DNA of 64,000 nt from Erythrobacteraceae bacterium CCH12-C2 (GCA_001556995.1 LSKF01000150.1:1-64000); one strand, 5' to 3'; positions 8,136-18,707 are shown, counted from the first letter of the stretch. The notes: a model not told the origin generated them from the letters alone. Numbers and translations are program-made.

Positions 8136-9527
8136 CTAACCCTCTTTCATTGCCTTCAAGGCCGCCAGCGCCCGCTCGCGCGCGGCCTTGTGGGGCACGA
8201 TCTTGCGCGGATAGTCCGCAGGCCTGCGCCCGAATTCCTCTGGATCGTGGACGTAAGGCTCCTCCAGCCCCTTCAACTCCGGCACATAGGTGCGGATGTA
8301 GCGCGCGGCATCGAATTTCTCGGATTGCGAGAGCGGCGCCATGATCCGGCTGAACATGTTGCTGTCCACCCCTGTCCCCGCGGTCCACTGCCAGTTGGTG
8401 GCGTTGGAGGCGTAGTCGGCATCGCACAGCGTATCCCAGAACCACTTCTCGCCTTCGCGCCAGTCGATCAGCAGATGCTTGATGAGGAAGCTCGCGGTGA
8501 TCATCCGCACGCGGTTGTGCATCCACCCGGTCTGCCACAGCTGGCGCATCCCGGCATCGACGATCGGGTAGCCGGTGCGGCCCTGCTGCCAGGCTTTCAG
8601 GTCGCGCGCAGCGGCTTCGTCGTTGGCAGGGTCGCGCCACGGGAAGCGGTCGAAATCCTCGCGGTAGTTCTGCGTGGCGTAGCGCGGGAATTGCAGGATC
8701 GCGTTCTGCGAATAATCGCGCCAGATCAACTCGCCCTCGAAGGTCTCCCAGCCCTTGGAGGTGCGGTCCTTGAAGCGGTGCCAGATCTGGATCGGCGAGA
8801 TTTCCCCGAAATGCAGATGGGGCGAGAGGCGTGAGACCTTGTCGACGCTTGGCAGATTGCGCTTGTCGTCATGGTCATCGACATCGGCTTCCCATGCCGC
8901 AAGGCGCGCGTGAGCGGCCTCTTCGCCCACCTGCCAAAAGTCGCGCATGCCGCCCGCCCAATCGGGTTTGGTCGGGAGTAGGTTCCACGAGGCGAGGTCA
9001 TCGGAAGCGGGCCAAGTGGAGGGGGCTTCGAGCCGCTCGGGCGCGGGGACTTCAGCGCGCGGTGGGAATTCGGCCCGCACCGCGCGGCTGAAGGGCGTGT
9101 AGATCTTGTACTGCCCGCCGGTGCCGGTGGTGATGCTCCCCGGCGGCATCAGGTAATTGCCGTGGTATAGCCGAAGGTCGAGCGACTTCGCCAGCTTGCG
9201 CTCGGCATTGAGCCACCACGGTTCGTAATGGCAATTGGCGTGGATCGTGGCCGCGCCCGTCTCCGCCGCCAGCTTGGTCAGCTCCGCCACCGCATCGCCG
9301 CGCCGCAGGATCAGGTTGGAGCCGCGCGTTTCCAGTGACTGCGCAAGACTGCTGAGCGAGTGATGCAGCCACCAGCGCGAGGCGCCGCCATAGGCGTGGT
9401 GTTTAGGTGCCTCATCGTCGAGCACATAGACGCATACCACCGGCCCGGCCTTGGCGGCATGGTAGAATGCAGGATTGTCGGCCAGCCGCAGATCGCGCCG
9501 CAGCCATACGATTTGAGTAGAGGACAA
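8136..9527 (-). CDS. phrB: Deoxyribodipyrimidine photo-lyase
   Basis: Light-driven repair of cyclobutane pyrimidine dimers, a two-domain flavoprotein of about 463 residues. N-terminal antenna domain: TQIVWLRRDLRLADNPA. C-terminal FAD domain: TGYPIVDAGMRQLWQTGWMHNR, KWFWDTLCDADYASN and NWQWTAGTGVDS, all diagnostic of class I CPD photolyases. There is no ATG near the N-terminus. The TTG at 9527 lies 7 bases after GGAG at 9538-9535, and is preferred over the TTG at 9533, which has a spacing of only 1. That GGAG is the outer edge of a palindromic repeat. Confidence 0.93.
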   Translation of the reverse strand: MSSTQIVWLRRDLRLADNPAFYHAAKAGPVVCVYVLDDEAPKHHAYGGASRWWLHHSLSSLAQSLETRGSNLILRRGDAVAELTKLAAETGAATIHANCHYEPWWLNAERKLAKSLDLRLYHGNYLMPPGSITTGTGGQYKIYTPFSRAVRAEFPPRAEVPAPERLEAPSTWPASDDLASWNLLPTKPDWAGGMRDFWQVGEEAAHARLAAWEADVDDHDDKRNLPSVDKVSRLSPHLHFGEISPIQIWHRFKDRTSKGWETFEGELIWRDYSQNAILQFPRYATQNYREDFDRFPWRDPANDEAAARDLKAWQQGRTGYPIVDAGMRQLWQTGWMHNRVRMITASFLIKHLLIDWREGEKWFWDTLCDADYASNATNWQWTAGTGVDSNMFSRIMAPLSQSEKFDAARYIRTYVPELKGLEEPYVHDPEEFGRRPADYPRKIVPHKAARERALAALKAMKEG

Positions 9528-9534
9528 AACCAAA

Positions 9535-9538
9535 CTCC
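9535..9538 (-). promoter_or_regulatory. Probable phrB ribosome-binding site at the edge of a repeat
   Basis: Read on the minus strand, GAACGGAG ends the palindromic repeat at 9537-9627, and its GGAG is 7 bases upstream of the TTG at 9527, the best-placed start for the photolyase. The other two repeat copies end in GAACGG followed by T or G, so the fit here depends on the junction bases. This is read directly from sequence; its use in translation is inference. Confidence 0.55.
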
Positions 9539-9627
9539 GTTCGGGCTGAGCTTGTCGAAGCCCTGCCCTTCCTTGCTTAGCGAGGCAAAAGTGAAGTGCA
9601 GCCCTTCGACAAGCTCAGGGCGAGCGG
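9537..9627. repeat. Palindromic repeat element, copy 2, upstream of phrB
   Basis: Arms at 9537-9566 and 9598-9627 carry CTGAGCTTGTCGAAG and CTTCGACAAGCTCAG, with a 31-base centre. It fills almost all of the 119-base gap between the photolyase start and the end of the DUF457-type gene, both on the minus strand. A transcript through it would form a long stem-loop immediately before phrB. Confidence 0.88.
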
Positions 9628-9646
9628 ATGTGGGGACGTAATGCGC

Positions 9647-10618
9647 CTAACCCGAGGTCGGTTCCTCACTCAAGCGCTCGCACCTCACATCGGGCAGCGC
9701 GACCGCAAACCGATCCCGCGCGCGCGGATCGTAGAAGCGGGCGTCGTAAAGGATCACCGAGCCATCCGCCGCCCGCGTGGCAAAGGGCGCGCGCGACCAG
9801 AACAGGAAGGCGTCGAGTTGAGAGTTGGTTCGGCGGGCGGCGGCGAGGTCGGGCGTTGCGCAACGCTGCTTTGGATCGACGAGTGGTCGGCCAGCGCTTT
9901 GCAAGTATGGGACTTGCGCGCCTTCCGATTTCATATCCGGCCAATTACGACCTACCCGGATCACCTCCCGCTCCCAGAAATAGAACGGGACTGGCATCGA
10001 GATGCGCTCTTTGCCTGGGCCATCATATGGTTCGATACCGAAAGGCTGATGCGTGATTGCCCCGTTCACCCCAATATACGCCACCACCGCCACAATCCCT
10101 ACCCGCGCAGGCCGCGTCCACGCACGGCCGCGCTTCTCCCGCCGCCGCGACACCCACACGCTGCCAATCAGCAGCGCCCAAAGCCACGGGTCGATGATGA
10201 ACAGCGTATCGCCATAGAACCATTGCGAGGAAAACGGCTCCAGCAGCCGGATGCCATAGACGTTGAGCCAGTCGAAGAACGGGTGGCTGAGGCAGCCGAT
10301 AAACGCCATCGCATAAAGCCAGCCAAAGCGCACCGGCAGCCGCGCCTCGGGTCGGGTGCCGCGCTGCGTTTGCCAGCGGTCGAACGCCCACAATATCCCC
10401 GCCAGCATCAACGGCAGCAGCACCAGCGCGGGCGGGCCGTGGGTGATGCCTCTCCGAAACGCGAGATGCTCGGTACCCTCCAGCCAGAAAAAGCACGCTG
10501 CGTCCACATCCGGCAGGTTCGCGCCGATGATCAGCGCGGGCATCGCAAGGCCCGTGGTGCGCTTCAGCCCCGCCTGCCCCAGCACCGCGCCGACAAGGCT
10601 ATGTGTCAGATTGTCCAT
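9647..10618 (-). CDS. Membrane metal-dependent hydrolase, DUF457/YdjM type
   Basis: A 323-residue protein starting at the ATG at 10618 (MDNLTHSLVGAVLGQAGL), which matches the canonical family opening; a longer in-frame start at 10651 is less likely. Conserved family elements are the His of THSLVG, the Asp pair of NLPDVDAA, GITHGP and the His of GCLSHPFFDWLN, presumed metal ligands. Several hydrophobic segments lie between residues 70 and 190 (for example ALVLLPLMLAGILWAF), so it is an inner-membrane protein; the remaining 130 residues look extracytoplasmic. Substrate unknown. Confidence 0.85.
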   Translation of the reverse strand: MDNLTHSLVGAVLGQAGLKRTTGLAMPALIIGANLPDVDAACFFWLEGTEHLAFRRGITHGPPALVLLPLMLAGILWAFDRWQTQRGTRPEARLPVRFGWLYAMAFIGCLSHPFFDWLNVYGIRLLEPFSSQWFYGDTLFIIDPWLWALLIGSVWVSRRREKRGRAWTRPARVGIVAVVAYIGVNGAITHQPFGIEPYDGPGKERISMPVPFYFWEREVIRVGRNWPDMKSEGAQVPYLQSAGRPLVDPKQRCATPDLAAARRTNSQLDAFLFWSRAPFATRAADGSVILYDARFYDPRARDRFAVALPDVRCERLSEEPTSG

Positions 10619-10729
10619 AGTCTTGCAGGCTAGCGCGCCCCCCGCAGTCAAGCGAGTGGAAATGCACTTGGCACCAGCGCCCGCCCTCGCCTATCGCACC
10701 GGCAAACAGACCTGCAGGAGAGCGCACAG

Positions 10730-11680
10730 ATGACCGACACCCCCTATATCCGCCCCGACATGAAGGGCTTCCTCGACATGATGGCGGCGGTGAACGGTCC
10801 AAAGCTGACCGACATGACGCTGGAGGAAGCGCGCGCTTCCTATGTCGCCCTGCACAATATCGCCGACCGCCCGGCGCGCGACCTGCCAGTGATCCGCGAT
10901 CTTGCCTGCCCCGGCCCAGCGGGCGACATTCCACTGCGCCTGTATGATGCGCGCGAGACCCGCGAGGAGGCATCGCCCGTGGTGATGTTCTACCACGGCG
11001 GGGGGTTCGTGATCGGCGACCTTGAGACGCACCACGCGTTGTGCACCGAGATCGCGGCGCTGATCGACCTGCCCTTGGTCGCGGTCCATTATGCCCGCGC
11101 GCCCGAAGCGCCCTTCCCGGCCGCGATCCTTGACTGCGAAGCGGCGACGCGGTGGGTGGCATCGAGCCCCGCCGAATTGGGCCGCACCGCAAGCGGCATC
11201 ATCACCATCGGCGACAGCGCGGGCGGCAATGCGACGGTGGTGATCGGCCAGCTCCTCGCGGCCAATCCGGCGGCAGTTCCGGTGGTGCTGCAAGTCCCGA
11301 TCTTCCCGCTGGTGGCCGATGCCAATGGCTCGGAGAGCATGGCGGTCTTTAGCGAGGGTTTCGTCCTCACCGCCCAGACCATGGCCTTTTTCGATGCGGC
11401 CTACGGCGCCGACCGCAGCGACCCGCGCGGTTTCCCGATCCTCGGCGATCACACGCAGGCGCCCCCTACCATCGTCGTCACCGCCAGCCTCGATCCGATC
11501 CGCGATTCGGGCCGCGCCTATGCCAAGGCGCTGGTCGATGCCGGGCGCGACTGCGTGTTCCTTGAGATGCGCGGGGTCACCCACTCCTTCACCAACCTGC
11601 GCGGCGCGGTGCCGAGCACCCAGCGCGACCTCGAACGCATTATCGCCGCCATGCAGTTCATGCTGGCAAACCCGGCATGA
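10730..11680 (+). CDS. Alpha/beta hydrolase, hormone-sensitive-lipase type esterase
   Basis: A 316-residue carboxylesterase of the HSL (alpha/beta hydrolase fold-3) family. The oxyanion-hole motif is YHGGGFVIGD at about residues 87-96; the nucleophile elbow is GDSAGGN at about 161-167; the Asp is in SLDPIRD and the His in VTHSFTNL. No signal peptide, so cytoplasmic. The stop overlaps the rppH start (ATGA), implying translational coupling with that gene although the two activities have no obvious link. Confidence 0.9.
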   Translation: MTDTPYIRPDMKGFLDMMAAVNGPKLTDMTLEEARASYVALHNIADRPARDLPVIRDLACPGPAGDIPLRLYDARETREEASPVVMFYHGGGFVIGDLETHHALCTEIAALIDLPLVAVHYARAPEAPFPAAILDCEAATRWVASSPAELGRTASGIITIGDSAGGNATVVIGQLLAANPAAVPVVLQVPIFPLVADANGSESMAVFSEGFVLTAQTMAFFDAAYGADRSDPRGFPILGDHTQAPPTIVVTASLDPIRDSGRAYAKALVDAGRDCVFLEMRGVTHSFTNLRGAVPSTQRDLERIIAAMQFMLANPA

Positions 11681-12156
11681 ACCCCGAGGGCTTGCCCTAT
11701 CGCCCCTGCGCGGGCTTCATGCTGGTGAACCGCGAAGGACTCGTCTTTGTCGGCCAGCGGATTGACCCTTCCGCGCATGGCTTCTGGCAGATGCCGCAGG
11801 GCGGGATCGACAAGGGCGAGGATATCGAGGCCGCCGCCTTGCGCGAATTGCGCGAGGAGATCGGTGTCGCCGAACACCTCGTCGAGATCATTGCCCAAGG
11901 CTCACGCCCGCTCCTCTACGACCTGCCGCCTGAGCTTCTGGGCAAGGTGTGGAAGGGCAAGTATCGCGGGCAGGAGCAATATTGGCTCCTCGGCCGCTTC
12001 CTCGGCGAGGATGCCGATATCGATCTGGAGGCGCATGATCCGCCCGAGTTCAACGCATGGCGCTGGGTCGCGCCTGAACAGCTCCCCGAGCTCATCGTGC
12101 CGTTCAAGCGCGCGGTCTACGAAGCGTTAGTGGCCGAGTTTGCGCCGCTGATCTGA
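11677..12156 (+). CDS. rppH: RNA pyrophosphohydrolase (Nudix)
   Basis: Removes pyrophosphate from 5' triphosphate mRNA ends to start RNase E-dependent decay; alphaproteobacterial relatives are also annotated as diadenosine polyphosphate hydrolases. At 159 residues it has the usual length. The Nudix box GGIDKGEDIEAAALRELREE plus IG fits GX5EX7REUXEEXGU exactly. YRPCAGFMLVNREG at the N-terminus and FNAWRWVAPEQLPELIVPFKR at the C-terminus are typical of RppH. The ATG overlaps the preceding stop by 4 bases. Confidence 0.93.
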   Translation: MNPEGLPYRPCAGFMLVNREGLVFVGQRIDPSAHGFWQMPQGGIDKGEDIEAAALRELREEIGVAEHLVEIIAQGSRPLLYDLPPELLGKVWKGKYRGQEQYWLLGRFLGEDADIDLEAHDPPEFNAWRWVAPEQLPELIVPFKRAVYEALVAEFAPLI

Positions 12157-12159
12157 GCG

Positions 12160-12660
12160 TCAGTTCGAGGCCGGACCCGCGCTGGCACTGCCATCGGCTG
12201 CCAACCGCGGCGAGGGACCGCGCGCAATGCTGGTCTGCAGCGCCACCGTTTCCGGGCAGGCCGCGCCGCACAGCGATTGCAGCTTGGCGAGATTGCGCTT
12301 GGCCTTCTCCAGCGCGCCCTTTTCCACCATCGCCGCGCCCTCGCCTGAGATCGCGGCGAAATTGCCCGGATCACGCTCCAGCGCCTCGCGATAGTAGCGA
12401 ATCGCCTTGCCTTGCAGGCCCTGCCGCCGGGCCGCTTCGGCCAGATCAATGAAGATCGGCGTGTGCCCCGGATCAACCGCCAGCGCGGCCTCGAAAGCGT
12501 CAACCGCAGCCTGCGTCTCCCCCGCTTCCAACGCGGCCTGCCCCTGCGCGATCAAGGTCGCCGCTCGCGGATCAGGCTTACTTTCCGCCCCTGCCAAGGT
12601 CACACTCGCCGTCATTGCGAGGCATAGTGACAGAGCGGCAGCAGCAGGCGCGAAACGCAT
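12160..12660 (-). CDS. Secreted tetratricopeptide repeat protein
   Basis: A 166-residue protein from the ATG at 12660 (MRFAPAAAALSLCLAMTASV), which opens a signal peptide ending near LAGAES. Two to three TPR-like units follow (AALEAGETQAAVDAFEAALAVDP, then the AIRYYREALERDPGN unit), ending with a Cys pair in LCGAACPET. A start at 12708 would put 16 polar residues before the signal peptide and is less likely. It converges with rppH, with only 3 bases between. Periplasmic scaffold function is inference from the fold. Confidence 0.75.
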   Translation of the reverse strand: MRFAPAAAALSLCLAMTASVTLAGAESKPDPRAATLIAQGQAALEAGETQAAVDAFEAALAVDPGHTPIFIDLAEAARRQGLQGKAIRYYREALERDPGNFAAISGEGAAMVEKGALEKAKRNLAKLQSLCGAACPETVALQTSIARGPSPRLAADGSASAGPASN

Positions 12661-12722
12661 CAGAAGATCCTTCAGTGCTTGAGACCGGGAACCGGAACGG
12701 TGGGTCATAACACGTCAAACTA

Positions 12723-13901
12723 TCATGGTGAACGCAAGGCTGCGATGAAAAAACCATCCGTGCCGTCATGAAGCGGATCGAGCCGGATGCCGCCCCCGCG
12801 TGGACGGCCCAGCGGTAGGGTGAGCGGCTCGGCCTGCCAGCCGGGATGGCGGGCGAGAAAGGCCGTGATGCGGTCCGCGCCCTCGCTGTCCAGAACCGAA
12901 CAAGTGACGAAGGCGATGCTGCCTTGGGGGCGCACCAGGTGCGCCGCCAGATCGAGCACGTGGTCCTGAAGATGGTTGAGACGCGCAAGCTCTGCCGGAT
13001 CGAGCCGCCAGCGCCCCTCGGGGCTGCGGCGCCAGGTGCCGCTGCCCGAGCACGGCGCGTCGACCAGCACGTGATCAGCCTTGCCCACCCACGGCGCGAG
13101 CGCCGCCATCTCGCGGCCCGGATCGAGCAGCACGATATGATCCACTGCTGCTCCCGCGCGCGCGGCGCGCGGAGCGAGGTTGCCGAGGCGGCGCTTGTCG
13201 GTATCGGCAGCGATGATGCTCGCTGCATTGCCAAGCCGCGCAGCGAGCGCCAGCGTCTTGCCGCCGCCGCCTGCGCACAGATCGATGATCGTGTCGCCGG
13301 GCTGGACAGGCAGCGCCTCGATGATGAGCTGGCTGCCGAGGTCCTGCACCTCGATCAGCCCTTGGGGATAGGCGTCCCATTGCTCGACCGGCGTGCCCGA
13401 GGCGAAGCGCAAGGCTTGGCGCGCGGCAAGCGGTTCGCCCTTCTCGGGCAGTTCGATGCTGTCACGATCAGCCTTCAGGGCATTGACCCGAACATCCAGC
13501 GGCGCGCGGCCCAAGAGCGCGGCAATCTCTGGCCCGCCCAGCCCCGAGACACGCAGCGCCGCCGCCAGCCATTTGGGCGCAAGGCCGGTCTTGGCCGGTT
13601 CCTCATCCTCGCCGCGCGGCGCGGGGCCGTGGGGGGAGCCATCGAACAGTGCCGCAACCGCGCTATCCTGCCCCGCCACCGCGAGCATCGCCGCCCGCCC
13701 GCTCGAGGGCACCGGGCCGCAGAGTCGGATTGCCAGATAGACAAGATCGCGCACTGCCCGCCGATCCTTGGACCCGGCATAGCGGCGCGCGCGGAAATAG
13801 TCGGCGATGATGCGGTCAGCAGGCGCGCCCTTGCTGCGCGCGGCCGGAATGATCACGTCGAGCAGCTCGATCGCGGCCTGAACACGCGCGGCGGGGGTCA
13901 C
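12723..13901 (-). CDS. RsmB-family RNA cytosine-C5 methyltransferase
   Basis: SAM-dependent m5C methyltransferase of the NOL1/NOP2/Sun (RsmB/RsmF) family, 392 residues. The SAM motif DLCAGGGGKTLALAA is at about residues 202-216. The two catalytic cysteines are in VDAPCSGSGTWRR (motif IV) and FVTCSVLDSEG (motif VI), with GRWRLDPAEL between. The protein lacks room for the full N-terminal NusB-like domain of E. coli RsmB, so 16S C967 specificity is not certain. Only 9 bases separate it from the upstream guaB stop, so the two may be co-transcribed. Confidence 0.87.
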   Translation of the reverse strand: MTPAARVQAAIELLDVIIPAARSKGAPADRIIADYFRARRYAGSKDRRAVRDLVYLAIRLCGPVPSSGRAAMLAVAGQDSAVAALFDGSPHGPAPRGEDEEPAKTGLAPKWLAAALRVSGLGGPEIAALLGRAPLDVRVNALKADRDSIELPEKGEPLAARQALRFASGTPVEQWDAYPQGLIEVQDLGSQLIIEALPVQPGDTIIDLCAGGGGKTLALAARLGNAASIIAADTDKRRLGNLAPRAARAGAAVDHIVLLDPGREMAALAPWVGKADHVLVDAPCSGSGTWRRSPEGRWRLDPAELARLNHLQDHVLDLAAHLVRPQGSIAFVTCSVLDSEGADRITAFLARHPGWQAEPLTLPLGRPRGGGIRLDPLHDGTDGFFIAALRSP

Positions 13902-13910
13902 GCCTGAGGC

Positions 13911-15383
<1,473 letters not shown>

Positions 15384-15458
15384 TCAGAGAGGTTCGATCG
15401 CACACCCAGTGCGAGGGAGAATCGTGGCGGCCCATGTAACCGCGCTTGGCGCATTGCG

Positions 15459-16973
15459 CTAGGGCGCAGTCCCTTCGGCTGCACGGGGCTGATATTGCGC
15501 CGGGTCAGCCACGATGCGCACCAGCCCCTCATGAAGCAGCAGGTCATCTACCGCCCCGCTCAGATCGAGCGCTTCCACCTGATCCGATGGGCGGTGGTAT
15601 CGGCTGGAAAGGAACGGCTGCAGGATATCGCGCGTGCCATAGCTGCTCGACAGTAGCACCGTCGGCACGCCGCTGTTGAGCAGGGCTGCGCCATCATGGC
15701 GCTGCACGAAACTGTCCGCCAGCGCCTGATCGCCCAGCACCCGCCCGCTGCGGGCGATGTGATCGATGATGACCTGATCGAGCGCCGGAGTCCGCCCGCG
15801 CCCGATGAACCCGAGCGCGCTGCCTGCGGGCGCAATCGTGATCATGTCGAAATTGAACGCGGCGACGATGCTGGACAGCGGCAGGGGCGGCGCAGCGGCA
15901 AAGGCCCGCGCGCCCAAGAGGCCGGATTCCTCGGCGCTGGTGGCGAGCAGATAGACATCGCGCGCCAGCGGCGGCCCTGCCTTGATGCGCCGCGCCATTT
16001 CCAGCATCGAGGCGATGCCGCTGGCATTATCCGCCGCGCCGTTGCAGATCCGGTCCTCGGCCTCGGGCGCTCCGCATTCCCCCAGATGGTCCCAATGGCC
16101 CAGAAGCATCACCGCGCCTGAGCCCGGCACCTTGCCGGGGATCATGCCGACAAGATTGTAGCTGGTAAACGCGCGCCGCTCAGAAGCCGCTTCCAGCGTC
16201 ATCGCCAGATTGATCTCGAGCGGCGCGAAATCCGCCAGCTTGGCATCGGCCTTGAGCCTCTCCCAGCGCGCCTTGCCGATCGCTGCGGCGAAGGCGGCGT
16301 CGGTGATATAAGCCGACAGGTTATCCTGATCCTCGCTGGCAAGGCGGACCCGCTCGCGCGATCCGGCGCGGCGCAGACGCGTGATCGTGGCATCATCGGG
16401 CACGATCGTCACGACAGCCGTTGCCCGCTGCGCAAACAGCGCCGCGCGCCGGGGGCCATCGCTTCCCGGATCAGCGAGCATGACCGCCACTGCGCCCGCC
16501 ATCGCATCACCCAGTTGCGCGCCGTCTTCATTGCCCACAAACACCACTGGCACGCCGGTCGCCGGTCCTCCTGCTGCCAGCGCGCGGCGGCGCGAAGTGA
16601 AACCCACGCCTTCGTTTTCGGCCACCGTCACCATTCTGCGGCCCTTGCCGAGCGTGATCCGGGACGATAGCGGCCGGGTCGAGACCAGCTCTACCGGCAT
16701 CCGCCAGTAAGAACCCGGATCGCCCGTGCCTGATACGAGGCCAATCTCGGTAAAGCGCTTTTCGATATAGGCGAGCGTCTTTTCCTCACCCGGCGTGCCC
16801 GGCTTGCGCCCGCCGAAATCATCGCTGGCGAGGACTGCAATATCGGCCCTGAGCCGCGCTTCGATCGCCGTGCGGTCGGCGGTCGATACGCTGGCCACAG
16901 GTGCCCGCGCACAGGCGGCGAGCAGACCGCTCGCGAGCAGCAGAACCAGCCATTGGAAGCCCCGCCGCATCAT
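15459..16973 (-). CDS. Lipoprotein M28 family zinc aminopeptidase
   Basis: An exported metallopeptidase of about 504 residues. The signal peptide ends in the lipobox LLAAC, so the mature protein should be lipid-anchored in the periplasm. Zinc ligands of the M28 fold are all visible: His in GHWDHLG, Asp in GAADNASG, the Glu pair in SAEESGLLGA, Asp in FNFDMI and His in YHRPSDQ. A protease-associated-like insertion occupies the first half. The ATG at 16973 overlaps the stop of the upstream dehydrogenase (ATGA), and I prefer it to the ATG at 16985. Confidence 0.88.
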   Translation of the reverse strand: MMRRGFQWLVLLLASGLLAACARAPVASVSTADRTAIEARLRADIAVLASDDFGGRKPGTPGEEKTLAYIEKRFTEIGLVSGTGDPGSYWRMPVELVSTRPLSSRITLGKGRRMVTVAENEGVGFTSRRRALAAGGPATGVPVVFVGNEDGAQLGDAMAGAVAVMLADPGSDGPRRAALFAQRATAVVTIVPDDATITRLRRAGSRERVRLASEDQDNLSAYITDAAFAAAIGKARWERLKADAKLADFAPLEINLAMTLEAASERRAFTSYNLVGMIPGKVPGSGAVMLLGHWDHLGECGAPEAEDRICNGAADNASGIASMLEMARRIKAGPPLARDVYLLATSAEESGLLGARAFAAAPPLPLSSIVAAFNFDMITIAPAGSALGFIGRGRTPALDQVIIDHIARSGRVLGDQALADSFVQRHDGAALLNSGVPTVLLSSSYGTRDILQPFLSSRYHRPSDQVEALDLSGAVDDLLLHEGLVRIVADPAQYQPRAAEGTAP

Positions 16974-17722
16974 TCTGCCGTCCATCCGCCATCGATGCTG
17001 TAATTGGCACCGGTAATGTTACGCGCCGCATCCCCGCACAGGAACAGCGCCAGCGCGGCGACATCCTCGGGAAGGACGAAGCTCTTGGTCGGCTGTTTCG
17101 CCAGCAGCACGTCGTTCATGACCTGCTCGCGCGTCATCCCGCGTGCAGCCATGGTGTCTGGGATCTGGTTCTCCACAAGCGGCGTCCAGACATAGCCCGG
17201 CGAGATGCAATTGGCGGTGATCCCGTGCGTCGCCAGTTCCAGCGCGATGGTCTTGGTGAAGCCCGCCATCGCGTGCTTGGCCGCGACATAGGCGCTCTTG
17301 AACGGCGAGGCGGTGAGCGAATGCGCGCTGGCTGTAGCGATGATGCGGCCCCAACCCTTCGCTTTCATCCCCGGCACGGCGAGGCGCGCGGTGTGGAACG
17401 CCGCCGACAGATTGAGGGCGATGATTGCGTCCCATTTCTCCGGCGGAAAATCCTCCACCGGGGCGACATGCTGCATCCCGGCATTGTTGACGAGGATATC
17501 GATCGGGCCGATCGCCGCCATCATTGCAGCAATAGCGGCGGGGTCCATCAGGTCGGCACCCTGATAGGTCGCGCCCAATTCCGTGCACAGCGCGGCAATT
17601 TCGTCAGGATCGCCGAGCCCGTTGAGGATCACCTCGGCCCCCTCGGCCGCCAGCGCGCGGGCAATCGCAAGGCCGATGCCTGAGGTCGAACCGGTGACCA
17701 GGGCACGCTTTTCCTTGAGCAT
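16970..17722 (-). CDS. 3-hydroxybutyrate dehydrogenase
   Basis: NAD-dependent interconversion of D-3-hydroxybutyrate and acetoacetate, the last step in using PHB monomers. From the ATG at 17722 (9 bases after AGGAG) it is 250 residues. It has the SDR cofactor motif TGSTSGIG, active-site Ser in ATASAHSL and Tyr/Lys in YVAAK. The C-terminal pattern ISPGYVWTPLVENQIPD, then QPTKSFV, ending in DGGWTAE is characteristic of the 3-hydroxybutyrate dehydrogenase subfamily. It complements the PHA synthase and depolymerase at 49-52 kb. Confidence 0.88.
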   Translation of the reverse strand: MLKEKRALVTGSTSGIGLAIARALAAEGAEVILNGLGDPDEIAALCTELGATYQGADLMDPAAIAAMMAAIGPIDILVNNAGMQHVAPVEDFPPEKWDAIIALNLSAAFHTARLAVPGMKAKGWGRIIATASAHSLTASPFKSAYVAAKHAMAGFTKTIALELATHGITANCISPGYVWTPLVENQIPDTMAARGMTREQVMNDVLLAKQPTKSFVLPEDVAALALFLCGDAARNITGANYSIDGGWTAE

Positions 17723-17831
17723 TCGCCGCATCTCCTGCACGTTTGAGCCATTGGCGTATCGCTTTTGCCGTGCGCTTCGCGAGTGTCCAGCAAATTGCTG
17801 TTTCGCCGCGAAAGAGGGGGGATATTTCACA

Positions 17832-18707
17832 ATGCGGCTTGGCCCGTTCGATACGTCGCGCATCAATGTCCGCTCCAGCGATGGCGGGGGCGGCGGTGTG
17901 AGCCGCGCCGGAGGGATCGGCTGCGGCACGCTGGTGATCGCCTTGATCGGCGCGCTGGTGTTCGGGCTCGATCCGATGTCGACCATCAATCTCGTCGAGG
18001 GTATCCAGCAGCAGGCTGGCCCGGTGCAAACGGGGGGCAACAGCGATCTAAGCGAGGCCGAAGTCTGCACCAGCAGCCCCTATGCGACCGAAGCCTGCAA
18101 CGCCCTTACCAGTCTCGATGCGACCTGGGAGGCGACCTTTGCGCGTGCGGGCATCCCGTTCGAGCAGCCGGTTCTCGATCTCTATCAGGGCGGCCGGGTG
18201 ACGACCGAGGGGTGCGGTAGTGCGACCTCCGCAGTGGGTCCGTTCTACTGCCCGGCGGACAAGGGCATTTATATCGACACCGGGTTCTACGATCAGCTCG
18301 CTCAGATGTCCGGCACCGGCGGCGACTTCGCGCGGCTCTATGTGCTTGCGCATGAATATGGCCACCACATCCAGAACATCACCGGCCTCGCCGCCCAAGT
18401 GCGCTCGGCGCAGCAGCGCAGTCCGTCAGAGGCAAACCGGTTGCAGGTGGCGATGGAGCTGCAGGCGGATTGCTATGCCGGGATGTGGGCCGGAAAGAAC
18501 CGAAATCTCATCGAACCGGGCGATTTGGAGGAGGGATTGAAAGCCGCGAGCGCAATCGGCGATGATACGCTGATGCGCAATGCCGGGCAGAGCATCAATC
18601 CTGAGCGCTTTACCCACGGCACCAGCCGCCAACGCATGGCGGCGCTCAAACTGGGATTGGAGAGTACCGATGATTCTGCCTGTGAGGTCTTTTTCGAAGC
18701 GGGCTAA
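17832..18707 (+). CDS. ypfJ: Neutral zinc metallopeptidase, YpfJ type
   Basis: A 291-residue membrane-anchored protein. It starts MRLGPFDTSRINVRSSDG, has a glycine-rich stretch and one transmembrane helix (CGTLVIALIGALVFGL, about residues 34-50), then an extracytoplasmic domain with the zinc motif HEYGHH and the downstream DFARLYVLAHE and ELQADCYAG blocks that define the family. Divergent from the 3-hydroxybutyrate dehydrogenase, with a 109-base gap. The last 38 bases overlap the next gene in another frame. Family membership is clear; the physiological substrate of YpfJ proteins is unknown. Confidence 0.9.
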   Translation: MRLGPFDTSRINVRSSDGGGGGVSRAGGIGCGTLVIALIGALVFGLDPMSTINLVEGIQQQAGPVQTGGNSDLSEAEVCTSSPYATEACNALTSLDATWEATFARAGIPFEQPVLDLYQGGRVTTEGCGSATSAVGPFYCPADKGIYIDTGFYDQLAQMSGTGGDFARLYVLAHEYGHHIQNITGLAAQVRSAQQRSPSEANRLQVAMELQADCYAGMWAGKNRNLIEPGDLEEGLKAASAIGDDTLMRNAGQSINPERFTHGTSRQRMAALKLGLESTDDSACEVFFEAG

